A stretch of DNA of 64,000 nucleotides from the NCBI GenBank assembly GCA_963810905.1, contig CAWEPG010000008.1, forward strand, positions 62,001-126,000, read 5' to 3'. The first letter of the stretch is position 1. Every line of letters begins with the position of its first letter. The notes beneath the pieces were generated by a model that saw nothing but the letters and a program-made list of their open reading frames with translations, searched no databases and was not told where the DNA came from. This DNA comes from CAWBAT01 sp963810905. GTDB taxonomy: Bacteria > Acidobacteriota > Terriglobia > Versatilivoradales > Versatilivoraceae. Below are positions 25,822 to 36,865 of this stretch, in pieces. Both the position numbers and the translations under genes were made by a program.

Positions 25822-27635
25822 AGAAGGAAATTGAGAAGATCGCGGTCATCGGCGCCGGAGTCATGGGTGCCCAGATCGCCGCTCATTGCGTAAATGCCCG
25901 GTTTTCCGTAGATCTTTACGACATGGCTCCTACAGGACTAATCCGAGGAGAAATCGCCCCGGAATCTTCCCTCGTTCCTGCTCCAACTCGCAATCAAGTT
26001 GTAACGCAAGGGCTAGAAAAAGCCCGAAAGGCCAAACCGCCGGCCTTCTACCTTCCAGAGTGGTCCCAGGAAATTTGCATTGGAAATCTTGAGGATGATA
26101 TTCAACGAATCTCCGAGGCGGACTGGACCATTGAAGCCATAACGGAGAGTCTTGAAATCAAGCGGGCTTTATTGGGACGCCTGGATGAGGTTCGAAAGCC
26201 TGGGAGCCTGATCAGTTCTAATACCTCAGGAATTTCACTCCAACAATTATCGGCTGGCCGCAGTGAAGACTTCCGCCGCCACTGGCTTGGCACTCATTTC
26301 TTCAATCCTCCGCGCTACATGAAGCTGCTGGAAGTCATCCCGTCCGGGGAAACGGATCCGCGAGTGGTTGAGATCGTGAAGGGGATCGGTGAAGAGCGGC
26401 TCGGCAAAGGAGTCGTTGTCGCAAAAGACACCCCCAATTTTATCGCCAACCGGATTGGAACTTTTGCCATCCAGCAAATCTTGAAGCTCATGGTCGAAGA
26501 AGGTTTCACTTTCGATGAAATTGATTTCCTGACGGGCCCTCTAATTGGCCATCCTAAAAGTGCCACTTTCCGGACATTGGATATTGTGGGGATTGATACT
26601 TATGTACACGTCACACGGAATATCTACCAAAACGTGCCCAGTGATGAACAACGGGAACTATTTAAATTGCCACCCTTCGTTGAACAGATGGTTGAGCGAA
26701 GATGGTTGGGCGATAAGACCGGACAAGGTTTCTACAAAAAAGCAGGGAAAGAAGAAATTCTGAGCCTAGATCCATTTAGCTTGGATTATGGACCCCGCCC
26801 AAAGGTTAGTTTTCCATCTCTGGAAATGATCAGAACGATCGAATCGATCCCTGAACGATTAAAAGCCTTGATCCATCTCGACGACCGGGCAGGGAAATTT
26901 CTCTGGAAGACTTTGTCTGCAATACTTCTCTATGCAGCCAATCGAATTCCAGAAATTTCCGATGACATTGTAAGCGTCGATAATGCTTTGAAATGGGGAT
27001 TTAACTGGGAATTGGGCCCTTTTGAAATATGGGATGCGCTTGGAGTAGGTGCAGTGACCCACCGAATTCAAAATGAAGGGAGCTGTATCCCTTCAATCGT
27101 CCAGTCCGTGCTCTCTACGACAAGCTGCGCTTTTTATCAATCGACGAAAGGAACGATTTCTTATTTTGACGCGGCATCGATGACATACCGGGAAGTGGTC
27201 GATCGACCCGGTGCCGTGAACCTGCGTTGCCGCAAAGAGCAAGGTGACTTGATCAAGACGAATAACGGGGCAAGTTTGATTGATTTAGGCGATGGAATTG
27301 CCTGTGTTGAGTTTCATTCGAAAATGAATAGCATCGGTGGCGACACGCTGCAGATGGTTGAGGAAGGGTTAAAACTGGTCGAAGAGAAAGGCTACGGGTT
27401 AGTGATCGGCAACCAAGGGCAACACTTTTCAGCCGGGGCGAACCTCATGTTGATATTACTTGAGGCTCAAGACGAAAACTGGGAGGAAATTGATCTCATG
27501 ATTAGGACCTTCCAAAGAGTAAATATGGCGATCAAGTATGCCTCCCGACCCGTTCTTGTCGCGCCCTTCGGTCTGACTTTGGGAGGGGGATGTGAAATGT
27601 GCCTACATGCCAGCCAGCTCCAGGCCGGCCGCTGA
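25818..27635 (+). CDS. 3-hydroxyacyl-CoA dehydrogenase/enoyl-CoA hydratase (5' part)
   Basis: Residues 8-190 form the NAD-binding domain (IAVIGAGVMGAQIAAHC). The catalytic region reads SNTSGISLQQL and GTHFFNPPRYMKLLEVI, followed by the helical domains to about residue 460. An enoyl-CoA hydratase domain begins near residue 490 (VIGNQGQHFSAGANLML). Dehydrogenase-first order is the reverse of E. coli FadB. The frame stops at 27635 inside LTLGGGCEMCLHASQLQA; the hydratase domain resumes in the next frame at 27592. One extra base in GGCCGGCC (27623-27630) explains the break. Confidence 0.92.
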   Translation: MKKEIEKIAVIGAGVMGAQIAAHCVNARFSVDLYDMAPTGLIRGEIAPESSLVPAPTRNQVVTQGLEKARKAKPPAFYLPEWSQEICIGNLEDDIQRISEADWTIEAITESLEIKRALLGRLDEVRKPGSLISSNTSGISLQQLSAGRSEDFRRHWLGTHFFNPPRYMKLLEVIPSGETDPRVVEIVKGIGEERLGKGVVVAKDTPNFIANRIGTFAIQQILKLMVEEGFTFDEIDFLTGPLIGHPKSATFRTLDIVGIDTYVHVTRNIYQNVPSDEQRELFKLPPFVEQMVERRWLGDKTGQGFYKKAGKEEILSLDPFSLDYGPRPKVSFPSLEMIRTIESIPERLKALIHLDDRAGKFLWKTLSAILLYAANRIPEISDDIVSVDNALKWGFNWELGPFEIWDALGVGAVTHRIQNEGSCIPSIVQSVLSTTSCAFYQSTKGTISYFDAASMTYREVVDRPGAVNLRCRKEQGDLIKTNNGASLIDLGDGIACVEFHSKMNSIGGDTLQMVEEGLKLVEEKGYGLVIGNQGQHFSAGANLMLILLEAQDENWEEIDLMIRTFQRVNMAIKYASRPVLVAPFGLTLGGGCEMCLHASQLQAGR

Positions 27636-28218
27636 AGCCTACATCGGACTTGTGGAATTAGGAGTCGGGCTAATTCCCGCAGGCGGAGGCACGAAGGAAA
27701 TGCTTCTCAGAAGTCTGAACCGGGCTCGAAAATCGGACGAGAACGACTATTTTGTCCACTTACGCGAGTCCTTCGAAACCATTGCAACGGCAAAGGTGTC
27801 GAGTAGTGCATACGACGCACGAAATCTGGGTTTTCTGAGTCATCGGGATGGGATTAGCATGAATCGAGACGGTTTGCTTCGGGACGCCAAGAAAGTTGTC
27901 CAAGCCCGGATTCACTCCGGGTACCAGAAGCCTGCTCGCGACTCAAATATCGTGGTTCTGGGAGACCGCGCCTTGGCAACACTGAAGATTGGCATGCACC
28001 AGTTGAGACGAGGGGGTTATATCAGCGAATTCGACTACTTCTTGGGCGGAAAGCTGGCTTACGTGATTTGTGGCGGTGACAGCAACAGTCTTCAGCAGGT
28101 CAGTGAGCAATACATTTTAGATTTGGAAAGAGAAACGTTTCTCAGTTTGTGCGGTGAGAGAAAAACGCAGGAACGCATCCAGTACATGCTTAAAAAAGGG
28201 AAACCACTCCGTAATTAA
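27592..28218 (+). CDS. Enoyl-CoA hydratase C-terminal part (3' fragment)
   Basis: Real homology begins near AAEAYIGLVELGVGLIPAGGG, which normally follows directly on the last residues of the 25818-27635 frame. The first dozen codons are out-of-frame sequence. The fragment completes the hydratase fold and a C-terminal helical tail (VISE-type region FDYFLGGKLAYVICGG). It is part of one gene of roughly 800 codons spanning 25818-28218, not an independent gene. Confidence 0.85.
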   Translation: MKCAYMPASSRPAAEAYIGLVELGVGLIPAGGGTKEMLLRSLNRARKSDENDYFVHLRESFETIATAKVSSSAYDARNLGFLSHRDGISMNRDGLLRDAKKVVQARIHSGYQKPARDSNIVVLGDRALATLKIGMHQLRRGGYISEFDYFLGGKLAYVICGGDSNSLQQVSEQYILDLERETFLSLCGERKTQERIQYMLKKGKPLRN

Positions 28219-28340
28219 TAAGCCTGGCCAAAAGCTCTACTTGATTTGTCATTTTCCATCGAAAATACCCAAAGGGTCATGAAGTGGGTTGATTCGGATT
28301 AGATTGTGAAATGCGAATAGAACAATGTCCAATGAGGTGA

Positions 28341-29513
28341 ATGATGCAAGAGGCTGTCATTGTCGCGGCGGTGAGAACTCCAGTGGGTAAAGCCAAGAAA
28401 GGGACCCTGAAAGACATGCGTCCAGACGATCTCGCCGCGGCCGTGATTGCCGAATCTCTGCGCCGTACACCGGAATTGGAAGGGCATGAGGTGGACGACG
28501 TTATCCTCGGTTGTGCCATGCCCGAAGCAGAGCAGGGAATGAATGTAGCCCGAATCGCCAGCTTGCGTGCCGGGCTCCCTCCAGAAGTATCGGCGATCAC
28601 GATAAATCGCTTTTGTTCTTCTGGACTCCAGGCGATCGCCTTCGCGGCCGAACGGATTCAATGTGGGTCGGCCGACATTGTTTGTGCCGGTGGTACAGAA
28701 AGCATGAGTTTTATTCCCATGGCGGGTCACAAATTCTCCCCAAACCCTCATCTGACTGAGTCTTATCCCGATGTCTATCTGGGCATGGGACTGACAGCAG
28801 AGAATTTGGTTAAGAAATACAATATCCCTCGTCTGCAGCAGGATGAATTTGCCTTTAGGAGCCATCGCAAGTCAATTGCAGCCCTAGAAGGAGGCAAGTT
28901 TAAAGAAGAAACGCTGCCACTTCAGGTTCCCGTCGATTCGCTTAACTCACATGGGAAAAAGGAGACCACGATGGTCCCATTTGAGAAGGATGAAGGGCCG
29001 CGACAGGACACTTCCTTGGAAGCTCTGGCGAAATTAAAGCCCGCCTTCCACATCGGAGGTACAATCACGCCGGGGAATTCTTCCCAGATGAGTGACGGAG
29101 CTGCCGTTGTCATCGTCACATCGAAAACCAAAGCTAAAGAACGAGGTTGGCCAATCCTGGGAAAGTTTGTGGCATTTGCCACGGCGGGAGTCCGGCCCGA
29201 AGAAATGGGAATCGGGCCTGTATCGGCTATCCCCAAAGTGTTAAAGCTGGCCGGCCTAAGGTTGGAAGACATTGGACTCATTGAGCTAAACGAAGCCTTT
29301 GCAGCACAGGCATTGGCCGTGATCCAGGAGGCAAACTTGGATCCAGAGCGGGTAAACGTCAATGGCGGCGCCATTGCTCTAGGACACCCGCTCGGTTGCA
29401 CTGGAGCAAAATTGTCGGCCACATTGTTGAATGAAATGAAGCGGCGGCAAACCCCATTTGGAATGGTCACCATGTGCGTTGGAGGAGGGATGGGAGCAGC
29501 CAGGAGTTTTTGA
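28341..29513 (+). CDS. fadA: Acetyl-CoA acyltransferase (thiolase)
   Basis: This 390-residue thiolase cleaves 3-ketoacyl-CoA to acetyl-CoA and a shortened acyl-CoA. The acylated cysteine is Cys92 in NRFCSSGLQAIAFAAERI. The other active-site blocks are GGAIALGHPLGCTGAK and the C-terminal CVGGGMGAARSF. It follows the hydratase/dehydrogenase by 122 bp. The gene set around it (acyl-CoA ligase, HAD-ECH, thiolase, acyl-CoA dehydrogenase) gives a complete beta-oxidation spiral. Confidence 0.95.
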   Translation: MMQEAVIVAAVRTPVGKAKKGTLKDMRPDDLAAAVIAESLRRTPELEGHEVDDVILGCAMPEAEQGMNVARIASLRAGLPPEVSAITINRFCSSGLQAIAFAAERIQCGSADIVCAGGTESMSFIPMAGHKFSPNPHLTESYPDVYLGMGLTAENLVKKYNIPRLQQDEFAFRSHRKSIAALEGGKFKEETLPLQVPVDSLNSHGKKETTMVPFEKDEGPRQDTSLEALAKLKPAFHIGGTITPGNSSQMSDGAAVVIVTSKTKAKERGWPILGKFVAFATAGVRPEEMGIGPVSAIPKVLKLAGLRLEDIGLIELNEAFAAQALAVIQEANLDPERVNVNGGAIALGHPLGCTGAKLSATLLNEMKRRQTPFGMVTMCVGGGMGAARSF

Positions 29514-29650
29514 ATTAGTGTCAGTGTGAGTTGCGAGGCCGGCAAACATTCATTCATTCTTCATTAATCATTTTCCATTCATTAAACTTAATATTCGTTG
29601 CGGAGAATAACCTATCACCAAATGGCAAATGAGATCGTGAAACGAGGTGT

Positions 29651-31451
29651 GTGAATGTCCACGTAAAGACCGATCCCATCATAAAGGGTGGTGGTTTCCT
29701 CTTGGAGTCGCCTCCACTGGCAGAAGGTATTTACTCTGGAGGATTTAACTGACGAGCAACGCATGATCGCGGAAACGGCAACTCGATTTATGGAGACAGA
29801 GGTTGTTCCTAGAATCGGAGAAATGGAATCGAAGAAGGAAGGGGTTAATGAGGAATTGATGAAAAAGGCGGCGGAGATCGGCCTTGTCAGCGCAGGGATC
29901 CCACAAGCCTATGGCGGAGAAGGAATGGATCAGATTAGTGTCGCGATTATCACGGAGAAGTCGGGGAGGTATGGTTCCTTTGCGACAACCTTTAGTGCAC
30001 ATACAGGAATTGGCATCCTCCCACTTGTTTACTTTGGGACCGAAGCGCAAAAACAAAAATATCTGCCGAAACTGGCCACGGCGGAATGGATTGCCGCTTA
30101 TGCCTTGACAGAAGCAGAGGCTGGGTCGGATGCCCTGAACTCCAGGACGAAGGCTGTATTAAATCCAGAAGGAACTCACTATTTGCTGAATGGCACGAAA
30201 TGCTGGATTACGAATGCCGGCTTTGCCAAGCTTTTTGTCACTTTTGCAAAGGTGGATGGCGACAAATTTTCCTGCTTTCTCATCGAACGTGAGTTCCCCG
30301 GCGTCTCCATCGGCCATGAGGAACATAAGATGGGAATTCAAGGGTCCTCCACTAGAACCTTGATCCTTGAGAATGCCCGGGTCCCGCGGGAAAACCTCCT
30401 GGGCGAAATTGGTAAAGGGCACAAAATCGCCTTCAATATTCTGAATTTTGGAAGGTTCAAGCTGGGGGCCAGTGTTCTCGAAGCCATCCGATGGGCTGAA
30501 AACGAAGCGATCCAGTATGCCAAACAGCGTGTTCAATTCGGGAAACCAATCATTTCATTTGGCGCCATTCAGCACAAGCTGTCCGAGATGGCGGTCAAGG
30601 TTTATTGCGCTGAGAGCATGGTGTACCGTACGGCTGGGATGATTGACAGTGCGCTGCATACTCTTGAACAGGAAAGCCGGTCTGCGCCAGCCGACGCATT
30701 GAAAATGATTGAGGAGTATGCGGTCGAATGTTCCATTATTAAGGTCGCCAGCACCGAAATCCTTGACTTTGTAGTCGACGAGGGTGTTCAGGTATTTGGC
30801 GGCAATGGTTACAGCCGGGAATATCCCATAGAGCGCGCCTACCGGGACGCCCGAATAAACCGGATTTTCGAAGGCACCAACGAAGTAAATCGGCTGCTGA
30901 TTACTGGCCAACTTCTCAAGAGAGCAATGAAAGGGCAGCTCGGGTTGTTTCCAGCTGCCCAGAAATTGGTTGATGAAATTCTATCATCCCCCTCGCTGGG
31001 AGAAGGTAGCGATGGCCCGCTGATTCAAGAGGAGCAGATGGTCAGAAGCGCCAAGAAGATGTTTCTCCTTGCCTTGGGAGTAGCGACTCTAAAGTACCGC
31101 GAGAAAATATCTGAAGAGCAGGAAATTCTCTGTTTGCTTAGCGACCTGGTGATTGAGATCTACGCGATGGAAAGTGTCCTTCTGCGCGTGCTGAAAGGCG
31201 TCGAACGGGATGGGGTGTCAAAATGGGAATTGCCAATCAAGGCAGCGAAAATATGCATTCACGGGAAATTCCCGCAGCTTGAAAACCTGGTGAAGCCGAT
31301 TTTGGCAGCTGTTTCCGTTGGAGATGAATTGAGAATCCAATTAGCGGCACTTCGTCGCTTTACGAAGAGCGTCCCGATTGATCTCATTGCCTTGCGAAGG
31401 GAAATCGCCCAAGCGCTCAATAACGCCGGGAAATACTGCCTGAGTAACTAG
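29651..31451 (+). CDS. Acyl-CoA dehydrogenase, frameshifted near the start
   Basis: The FAD enzyme that begins beta-oxidation. Blocks include DEQRMIAETATRFMETEVVP, AYALTEAEAGSDA, KCWITNAGFAKLFVTFAKV and RIFEGTNEVNRLLITG. A C-terminal extension past residue 430 is typical of VLCAD-like members. The natural start is the GTG at 29651, behind CGAGGTGT, giving HVKTDPIIKGGGFLLESPP. An extra G near 29726 then shifts the frame; without that base the sequence runs on as AEVFTLEDLTDEQ. Reading only the long frame would give a spurious start at 29688. Confidence 0.92.
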
Positions 31452-31537
31452 CCACGGCTTTAGATTGGCCGGCCTAAGATGAGATCGTCTTGTCGGGATT
31501 GTTCCGTACATCAAAAGGATTGCAAGGTAGCCGATTC

Positions 31538-31840
31538 ATGCGCTTGATACAACAAGGGTGCATTCTCAGTCTCGTACTCCTTCATTGTCAGGTCTCCATT
31601 CTTCAGGGTCAGCAAGTCTTCCAAGAACAACGTGTCTCCCCCAGTGAATTCGTCGTCATGGCCTGGGGACCGACGCCACCGGACCCACAACAAATACAAT
31701 GGATGAAGGATGCCGGGATCAATGTCGCGGGTTTTGCTGCAGTTAAAGATCTCGCCTTATTTGAAGCGTGCAGGAGTCCAGGTGTTTGTATCGGATCCAC
31801 GGATCAATGGCTACAATTTCGCAGAACCGCTAGATCCTGA
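31538..31840 (+). CDS. Secreted glycosidase-like protein (5' part)
   Basis: The ATG at 31538 starts a signal peptide (GCILSLVLLHCQVSILQG), then FVVMAWGPTPPDPQQIQWMK and DAGINVAGFAAVKDLA, a first barrel strand and helix. After about residue 75 the sequence turns to nonsense because the true frame moves to 31710-32792. One extra T near 31756-31763 would account for it (KDLA then YLKRAGVQVFVSD). Confidence 0.75.
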   Translation: MRLIQQGCILSLVLLHCQVSILQGQQVFQEQRVSPSEFVVMAWGPTPPDPQQIQWMKDAGINVAGFAAVKDLALFEACRSPGVCIGSTDQWLQFRRTARS

Positions 31841-32792
31841 GCTTGTGCGCAGGAATGTTCAAGCCGTCGCCAAGGAAGTAGGGAATTCTCCGGTTGTCAT
31901 TGGATTCTTACTGCGTGATGAACCTCAGGCAAAGAGTGTTCCCGGACTTCGACTCGTGGCTGAACAAATTCAAGAAATTATGCCGGGTAAACTTCTCTAC
32001 GTCAATCTACTCCCCAACCGAGCTTCTAAGGATCAAATGGGTGTTGCCGGCTATGGGGAATACGTCCGTCTGGTAGTTGATGCGCTCAAGCAGCCTTTTC
32101 TCAGCTACGATAATTATTCTCTCGTCAATGACCAGATGGATAGCGATTTCTATACCAACCTCGAGAAGATTCGAGAGATGTCCCTTAGAGGCAATGTTAC
32201 TTTTTGGAATTGTGTCTTGTCGAACGCCCACTTTGATTACATGGAGAACACAGACGCCACTTACCACCTTCAGGCGTACGCGACCATGGCTTACGGAGGG
32301 CGGGGCATTCAGTATTTTAGCTATTTTACCTGGCCTATTGGGAATTTTCGGCTGGGGCCGGTTGACCAATTTGGGAACAAGACAGCTTCCTGGGACATGT
32401 TGCGTCGAATCAATAATGAGATCCACATTCTGGCGCCTACTCTCAAGAAGCTGAAAAGTACGGGAGTGTACCACTATCCTAGCGTCCCTCCCGACGGGAA
32501 GCCTCTTAGCGAAAGCCAGTATGTCAAATCAATGGCAACAACCCATTCCCATCTTGTTCCTAATACGGCTGAGAGTAGCTTCTTTGTCGGAGAGTTTATC
32601 GACGATCAAGGCCGGCCATACTTTATGTTGGTCAATAAGGATCTTAAGAACTCCTTCCATTTTGACATCACTCTCAGAAAGAGCGGAGCTAAACTGATCC
32701 ACATCTCTCCATACTCGGGGAAAGAAGAAAATTCAACGGATGAAATGAACTGGGTCGCGCCCGGGGCAGGGCATTTATTCAGGATTGAATGA
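31710..32792 (+). CDS. TIM-barrel glycoside-hydrolase-like protein (3' part)
   Basis: Real homology starts at about YLKRAGVQVFVSDPRINGY; the first 20 codons are out of frame. Blocks GFLLRDEPQAKSVPGLRL, LSYDNYSLVNDQ and TYHLQAYATMAYGGRGIQYFSYFTWP look like a TIM-barrel glycosidase related to GH42/beta-galactosidase-type proteins, with a small C-terminal beta domain. The Asp-Glu in LLRDEP is a candidate catalytic pair. Family assignment is by pattern only; substrate unknown. Confidence 0.7.
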   Translation: MPGSMSRVLLQLKISPYLKRAGVQVFVSDPRINGYNFAEPLDPELVRRNVQAVAKEVGNSPVVIGFLLRDEPQAKSVPGLRLVAEQIQEIMPGKLLYVNLLPNRASKDQMGVAGYGEYVRLVVDALKQPFLSYDNYSLVNDQMDSDFYTNLEKIREMSLRGNVTFWNCVLSNAHFDYMENTDATYHLQAYATMAYGGRGIQYFSYFTWPIGNFRLGPVDQFGNKTASWDMLRRINNEIHILAPTLKKLKSTGVYHYPSVPPDGKPLSESQYVKSMATTHSHLVPNTAESSFFVGEFIDDQGRPYFMLVNKDLKNSFHFDITLRKSGAKLIHISPYSGKEENSTDEMNWVAPGAGHLFRIE

Positions 32793-32805
32793 GTGGTGGT
32801 CTATC

Positions 32806-35146
32806 TTATGGAGAAGGTTGAATCGTTTCTACCTCAGGAGGCCAGCCTAAGTATTTCTCGAGGAATTGAAATGTCCCCTTCCCATTAATGGTGTGCGGAC
32901 CATCAAACAATTCGATCATGCACCGATCGGGAAGTCCGAGTTTGGATTCATAAAATTGCTTTGCCTTAGCGAATTCAAAGGTGACCCATTCGTCTGGCGC
33001 AACCGGATCATCGTGCCCCCTTTCCACCATGAAGGGGCGAGGGGCCATCAAAGTTGCCAATTCGGCGTAATTGGCAACATTCGCGAGATTGAACTCATAC
33101 ATGTCATATTCATGCAAAATCATATAACTATACTTGGATTCGACACTGGTCGTTTTCCACACCCATTCATTGAAGTCACCCGAACAAATGGATAAGGCAT
33201 AGCCATCAAGCAGAGTAGGGACCCGCATCGCTGTTTTCCCGCCATAAGACAAACCGTAAAATCCGATCCGCCCAGGGTCGACAAAAGGTAAAGTTGCCAG
33301 CCATTCCAGGATTCGTTGATGTTGGCCAATGATGAAGGAAAACAGGGTCAGTTTTAATGGATGGCTTTTGCGCAGGAGCAGACGAAAACGATCCTTGCCG
33401 ATGTATGGGTTTTGTGGGGAGAAGGTAATAAACCCTCGCTCGGCCAATTGGGCGGCGAAACGATGGTAGTATGGGGAATCCGATTTAGGGTCAGCGACGT
33501 CACTCGCGCGACCTTCCAGGCCATGCTGGCAGACGACCACTGGCCGATGCTCTCCCGCTTTAAGGTCTTTGGGAACTAAAAGGATTCCATAGGCAAAAAC
33601 ATCCGTCCAGACATCGAGCATCACTTCATAGCCCTTGAACTTGGGCTCATCGTAAATGAGGCGTGTTCGAGGGTTCATGGGAAGATCTGGATCGGGAAGT
33701 CTGCCGATGACTTCTTCCCAAAAGAAAGTACGCTGGCTTTGAGAAGTCTCCTTCCACCGTTGCGGTGAGGAGGCATCAGTGGTCTTCCAAAATTCTTGAC
33801 GCTTCTGCGGAGACTGCTGAATAAGTTTCTGAGTGAAGGATACAAGTTCGTCAAACTGGCGCTTCATCCGCAGAGGTGCTTCTAATTCTGAAACCGAACC
33901 TGAAGCAGATGGTTTTGTGAAGGAAAAGGGGAGTTCACGACCGACTAACGGTTCTGCCGGGGTGTCTGCAAGGAGCAGGCGAAGGGTTTCATCGGAGCCT
34001 GGTAACCCTCTTCCTTCCTCATTGATGACGAAATGGGGAAAGTCCTTCCAATCTTGCTTCAATTCAGACTTTACCGATTCGAGTGAAGGTGTTCCCAGTG
34101 TTCCATTAGGTGTCGCTCCCTTGCGTTCAGCGGTTTCGATTGGTGGTCCGGTCACTTGCGGACCCGCGCAAGCCTCGACAATAAGCTCTCTGTTTGAATC
34201 AATGATTCTGGCCAGTTCAGCATCGCCAAACTCTTTAAGCAGCCCCCAGACATTCCGATAAATCGGTTCTTTCCAGAGCTCTTCTCGGGGTTGAAAATAG
34301 CCGCTGACTACGGTCCGGTCGATTCTCCGATCCAGAACTGCGGCATACAGGGCCAGCAGGCCTCCTTCTCCATAGCCCATCACAGCTGTGAGCATCGCAG
34401 GCGATTTGTCATCTTCTTTGTCAAACCAGTCGATGACAGCGAGGATCTTTTGCACTTCGTAGCCAATGATGTGTCGCCCAACCTCATAAGACATCCGGTA
34501 AATGAATTCACGATGAGGCTGGTTTGTCATGCGAACGCCAGGGATGCCGGACCAGGTGTCCTTGCGATCGATAATAGTTGGGATTACAACCTGGCATCCG
34601 GCTTCAGCCAGCTTACGGGCAAATTGGGCGGCAGGTGGTACCCCTGGCTCAAGGCCCGCCAGCATTTCAGGAGACCAATCAGCATCCGGGATGGCTACAA
34701 TTCGTGCGAACGGTTTACTCTCGGGTTGCAGCAGCAATCCTTCACCTGTCACTCCCTCAAAAACCAGCCAGCGCACTTTGAACACCTGATATCCTTTGCC
34801 ACTGTCCGCAGAGGCGGACGCAACCGCTGGCCCAAGGATTTCCAACCCTTTGCTTTGCACTCTGGGGTCTACGGCGCCGATTATTTTGCGAAAGCAATTA
34901 ATTTTATCGGGACTATTATCGGAGGAAGAGTCGAGATCCCCATCTCTTTTCTCGTTCCACTTGATTTTCCGATGTCTTCCAGTCCAAATACTTGTGAATC
35001 CCTTCCACCATCTGACTGGGGATGTCACCTTCGACGGTCAATAGTTCAGTCCCTGGCAATCGATCATCCGCGGCCAGAACTGAGCATGAGTCCAGGAAAG
35101 CGAGGGCAAGGAGCAATACTGAGATCAATCGAATCAGCCGCTTCAT
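32806..35146 (-). CDS. Secreted alpha/beta hydrolase (dienelactone-hydrolase-like), frameshifted
   Basis: The ATG at 35146 encodes a signal peptide (LISVLLLALAFLDSCSVLA). After about 70 residues the frame changes near 34938-34941, where a GGGG run has one G too many; the rest runs to 32806. The nucleophile elbow is FYGLSYGGKTAM, with acid and His regions near ERGHDDPVAP and FDGPHTINGKG. A first hydrolase-like half (VMGYGEGGLLALYAAV) makes it a two-module protein of about 780 residues. Reaction is unknown; relatives are annotated as acetylxylan-esterase or prolyl-oligopeptidase-like. Confidence 0.82.
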
Positions 35147-35149
35147 TCG

Positions 35150-36865
35150 TTAGCCTCCGTCATTTTCGCTAACTCGGATGGAATCGAACCAAAGGAATAG
35201 GCAGAGCCCAATAAATAAGACGAGTGAGACGATCTGAGAAGTACTTTCGTGGTCATAGAAAGGTGTCTTGATACGATTTTCTGCATACCAGGGGAAAAGC
35301 CTCAAACTAGCCCCAATGACTCCTCCTAGAGCACCCCCTGCCATTAAGCCAGAGGCAATGATAATTCCACGCTCCCGGATCTTCGCCCCTTTCTCACTGG
35401 CATGTCTTTCCGCCCTTCGGGTGATCCAATAACAGAGAAATCCGCCGACTAGAGCAGGAGAATTCAGTTCGAGTGGCAGATACATCCCCAGGGCAAAAAC
35501 CAGGGCCGGGACCCGCAGCATCTCCATCACGACAGCAATAGCCGCTCCCGCGCCAAAGAGGATATAGGCGACCGGCTGCCCCGTCATAAATCCTTCGACA
35601 AGTGCCTTCATGATCGAAGCTTGGGGGGATACCAGGACCGCTCTGGTATCCCCTTCGGCGACGTCACCAAATTGAAAGACTTTGGCGAGCATGACGATTG
35701 TCAACCCCACTGCGAGGGAAGAAATCGCGACCCCCAAAAATTTCACCTTTTCTTGTTCCGCTGGGGTCGATCCGAGCCAGTAACCCGTCTTCAGGTCAGT
35801 GATCGTTTGCCCTGATACTGAGAGAGCCGTGCAAACCATACCGGCAATTGCCATGATAAAAAACATGCCCGTTGTTCCAGAAAGCCCAAATCTTAAGAAG
35901 ATGAGTGAAGAAATAATAATGGTGAGCATCGTCATGCCGGAAACTGGATTCCGAGCTGTTGTGGCGATGGCATTGGCAGCCACAGAGGTAAAAAAGAATG
36001 AGAACAGGAGTGTCAGGAGTAACGCGATTGTTACAAACAAATAACTCCTCGCTTCGAGCGTAGCGAAGAAGAGAGTCGCACAAAGCGTGACAATCACAAC
36101 TCCGATCACAATGGATTGGATGGATATGTCGCGGTCTGTTCTTTCCAATCCCGACTCTTTTCCTTTCTGGAAGGTGTGGGCCGCAATGGAGAAAGAGCCG
36201 GCAACGACTCGAAGCGACTTGAAAATGCCAAAGACCCCAGCGGTAGCAATGGCGCCTACCCCGACAAAGCGGATGTAACCACGAAAAATCTGCTCGGCAT
36301 CCATTGTCGCAATCGCAATTCGGCCAGGGTATATAATCGCGCTGGGATCGTTCTTGCCAATCATCCATACCAATGGGACAAGGACGCAATTTGAAAATAC
36401 TCCCCCTGCACAAAGAATCAGCGATGACCGCAACCCCATCACATACCCAAGACCAAGGATAAAGGCGATGGCATCAAATCGAAGAACGAGCCTGGCATGT
36501 TCCGCCAATGACTTCGCCAATGGGATAAACTGGAAATCAATCACTTCCTTCCATACCTGAAAGGTTGTCACCAAGAAGTCGTAAACCATCGCAATGGCCG
36601 TCGATTTCAAAAGAAGTTTTGCTTTGGAGCCGCCCTTTTCACCCGTCACCAATACTTCTGCGATGGCCGTGGCTTCCGGATATGGGTATTCCCCGTGCAT
36701 CTCACGCACAAAATATCTTCTCAGCGGGATCAAGAAAAGCACGCCAAGAGAGCCACCAGCCAGGCAAATAAAAATCGTTTGCAGCGGGTGAGGGCTCAAC
36801 TTGAGCATGTAGAGCGCCGGTAGCGTGAAAATGGCGCCGGCCACCACAGCTCCGGCCAGAGCCAC
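35150..36865 (-). CDS. OPT-family transporter (main 3' part)
   Basis: This 571-residue frame has over ten membrane helices and OPT signatures: LRRYFVREMHGEYPYPEATA, VGVGAIATAGVFGIFKSL and a long TM-rich tail. OPT proteins import oligopeptides or metal-chelate compounds by proton symport. Its apparent GTG start falls inside a conserved helix (AGAVVAGAIFTLPALYML), so it is not a true start. The N-terminus is in the frame at 36702-37244. Confidence 0.9.
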   Translation of the reverse strand: MALAGAVVAGAIFTLPALYMLKLSPHPLQTIFICLAGGSLGVLFLIPLRRYFVREMHGEYPYPEATAIAEVLVTGEKGGSKAKLLLKSTAIAMVYDFLVTTFQVWKEVIDFQFIPLAKSLAEHARLVLRFDAIAFILGLGYVMGLRSSLILCAGGVFSNCVLVPLVWMIGKNDPSAIIYPGRIAIATMDAEQIFRGYIRFVGVGAIATAGVFGIFKSLRVVAGSFSIAAHTFQKGKESGLERTDRDISIQSIVIGVVIVTLCATLFFATLEARSYLFVTIALLLTLLFSFFFTSVAANAIATTARNPVSGMTMLTIIISSLIFLRFGLSGTTGMFFIMAIAGMVCTALSVSGQTITDLKTGYWLGSTPAEQEKVKFLGVAISSLAVGLTIVMLAKVFQFGDVAEGDTRAVLVSPQASIMKALVEGFMTGQPVAYILFGAGAAIAVVMEMLRVPALVFALGMYLPLELNSPALVGGFLCYWITRRAERHASEKGAKIRERGIIIASGLMAGGALGGVIGASLRLFPWYAENRIKTPFYDHESTSQIVSLVLFIGLCLFLWFDSIRVSENDGG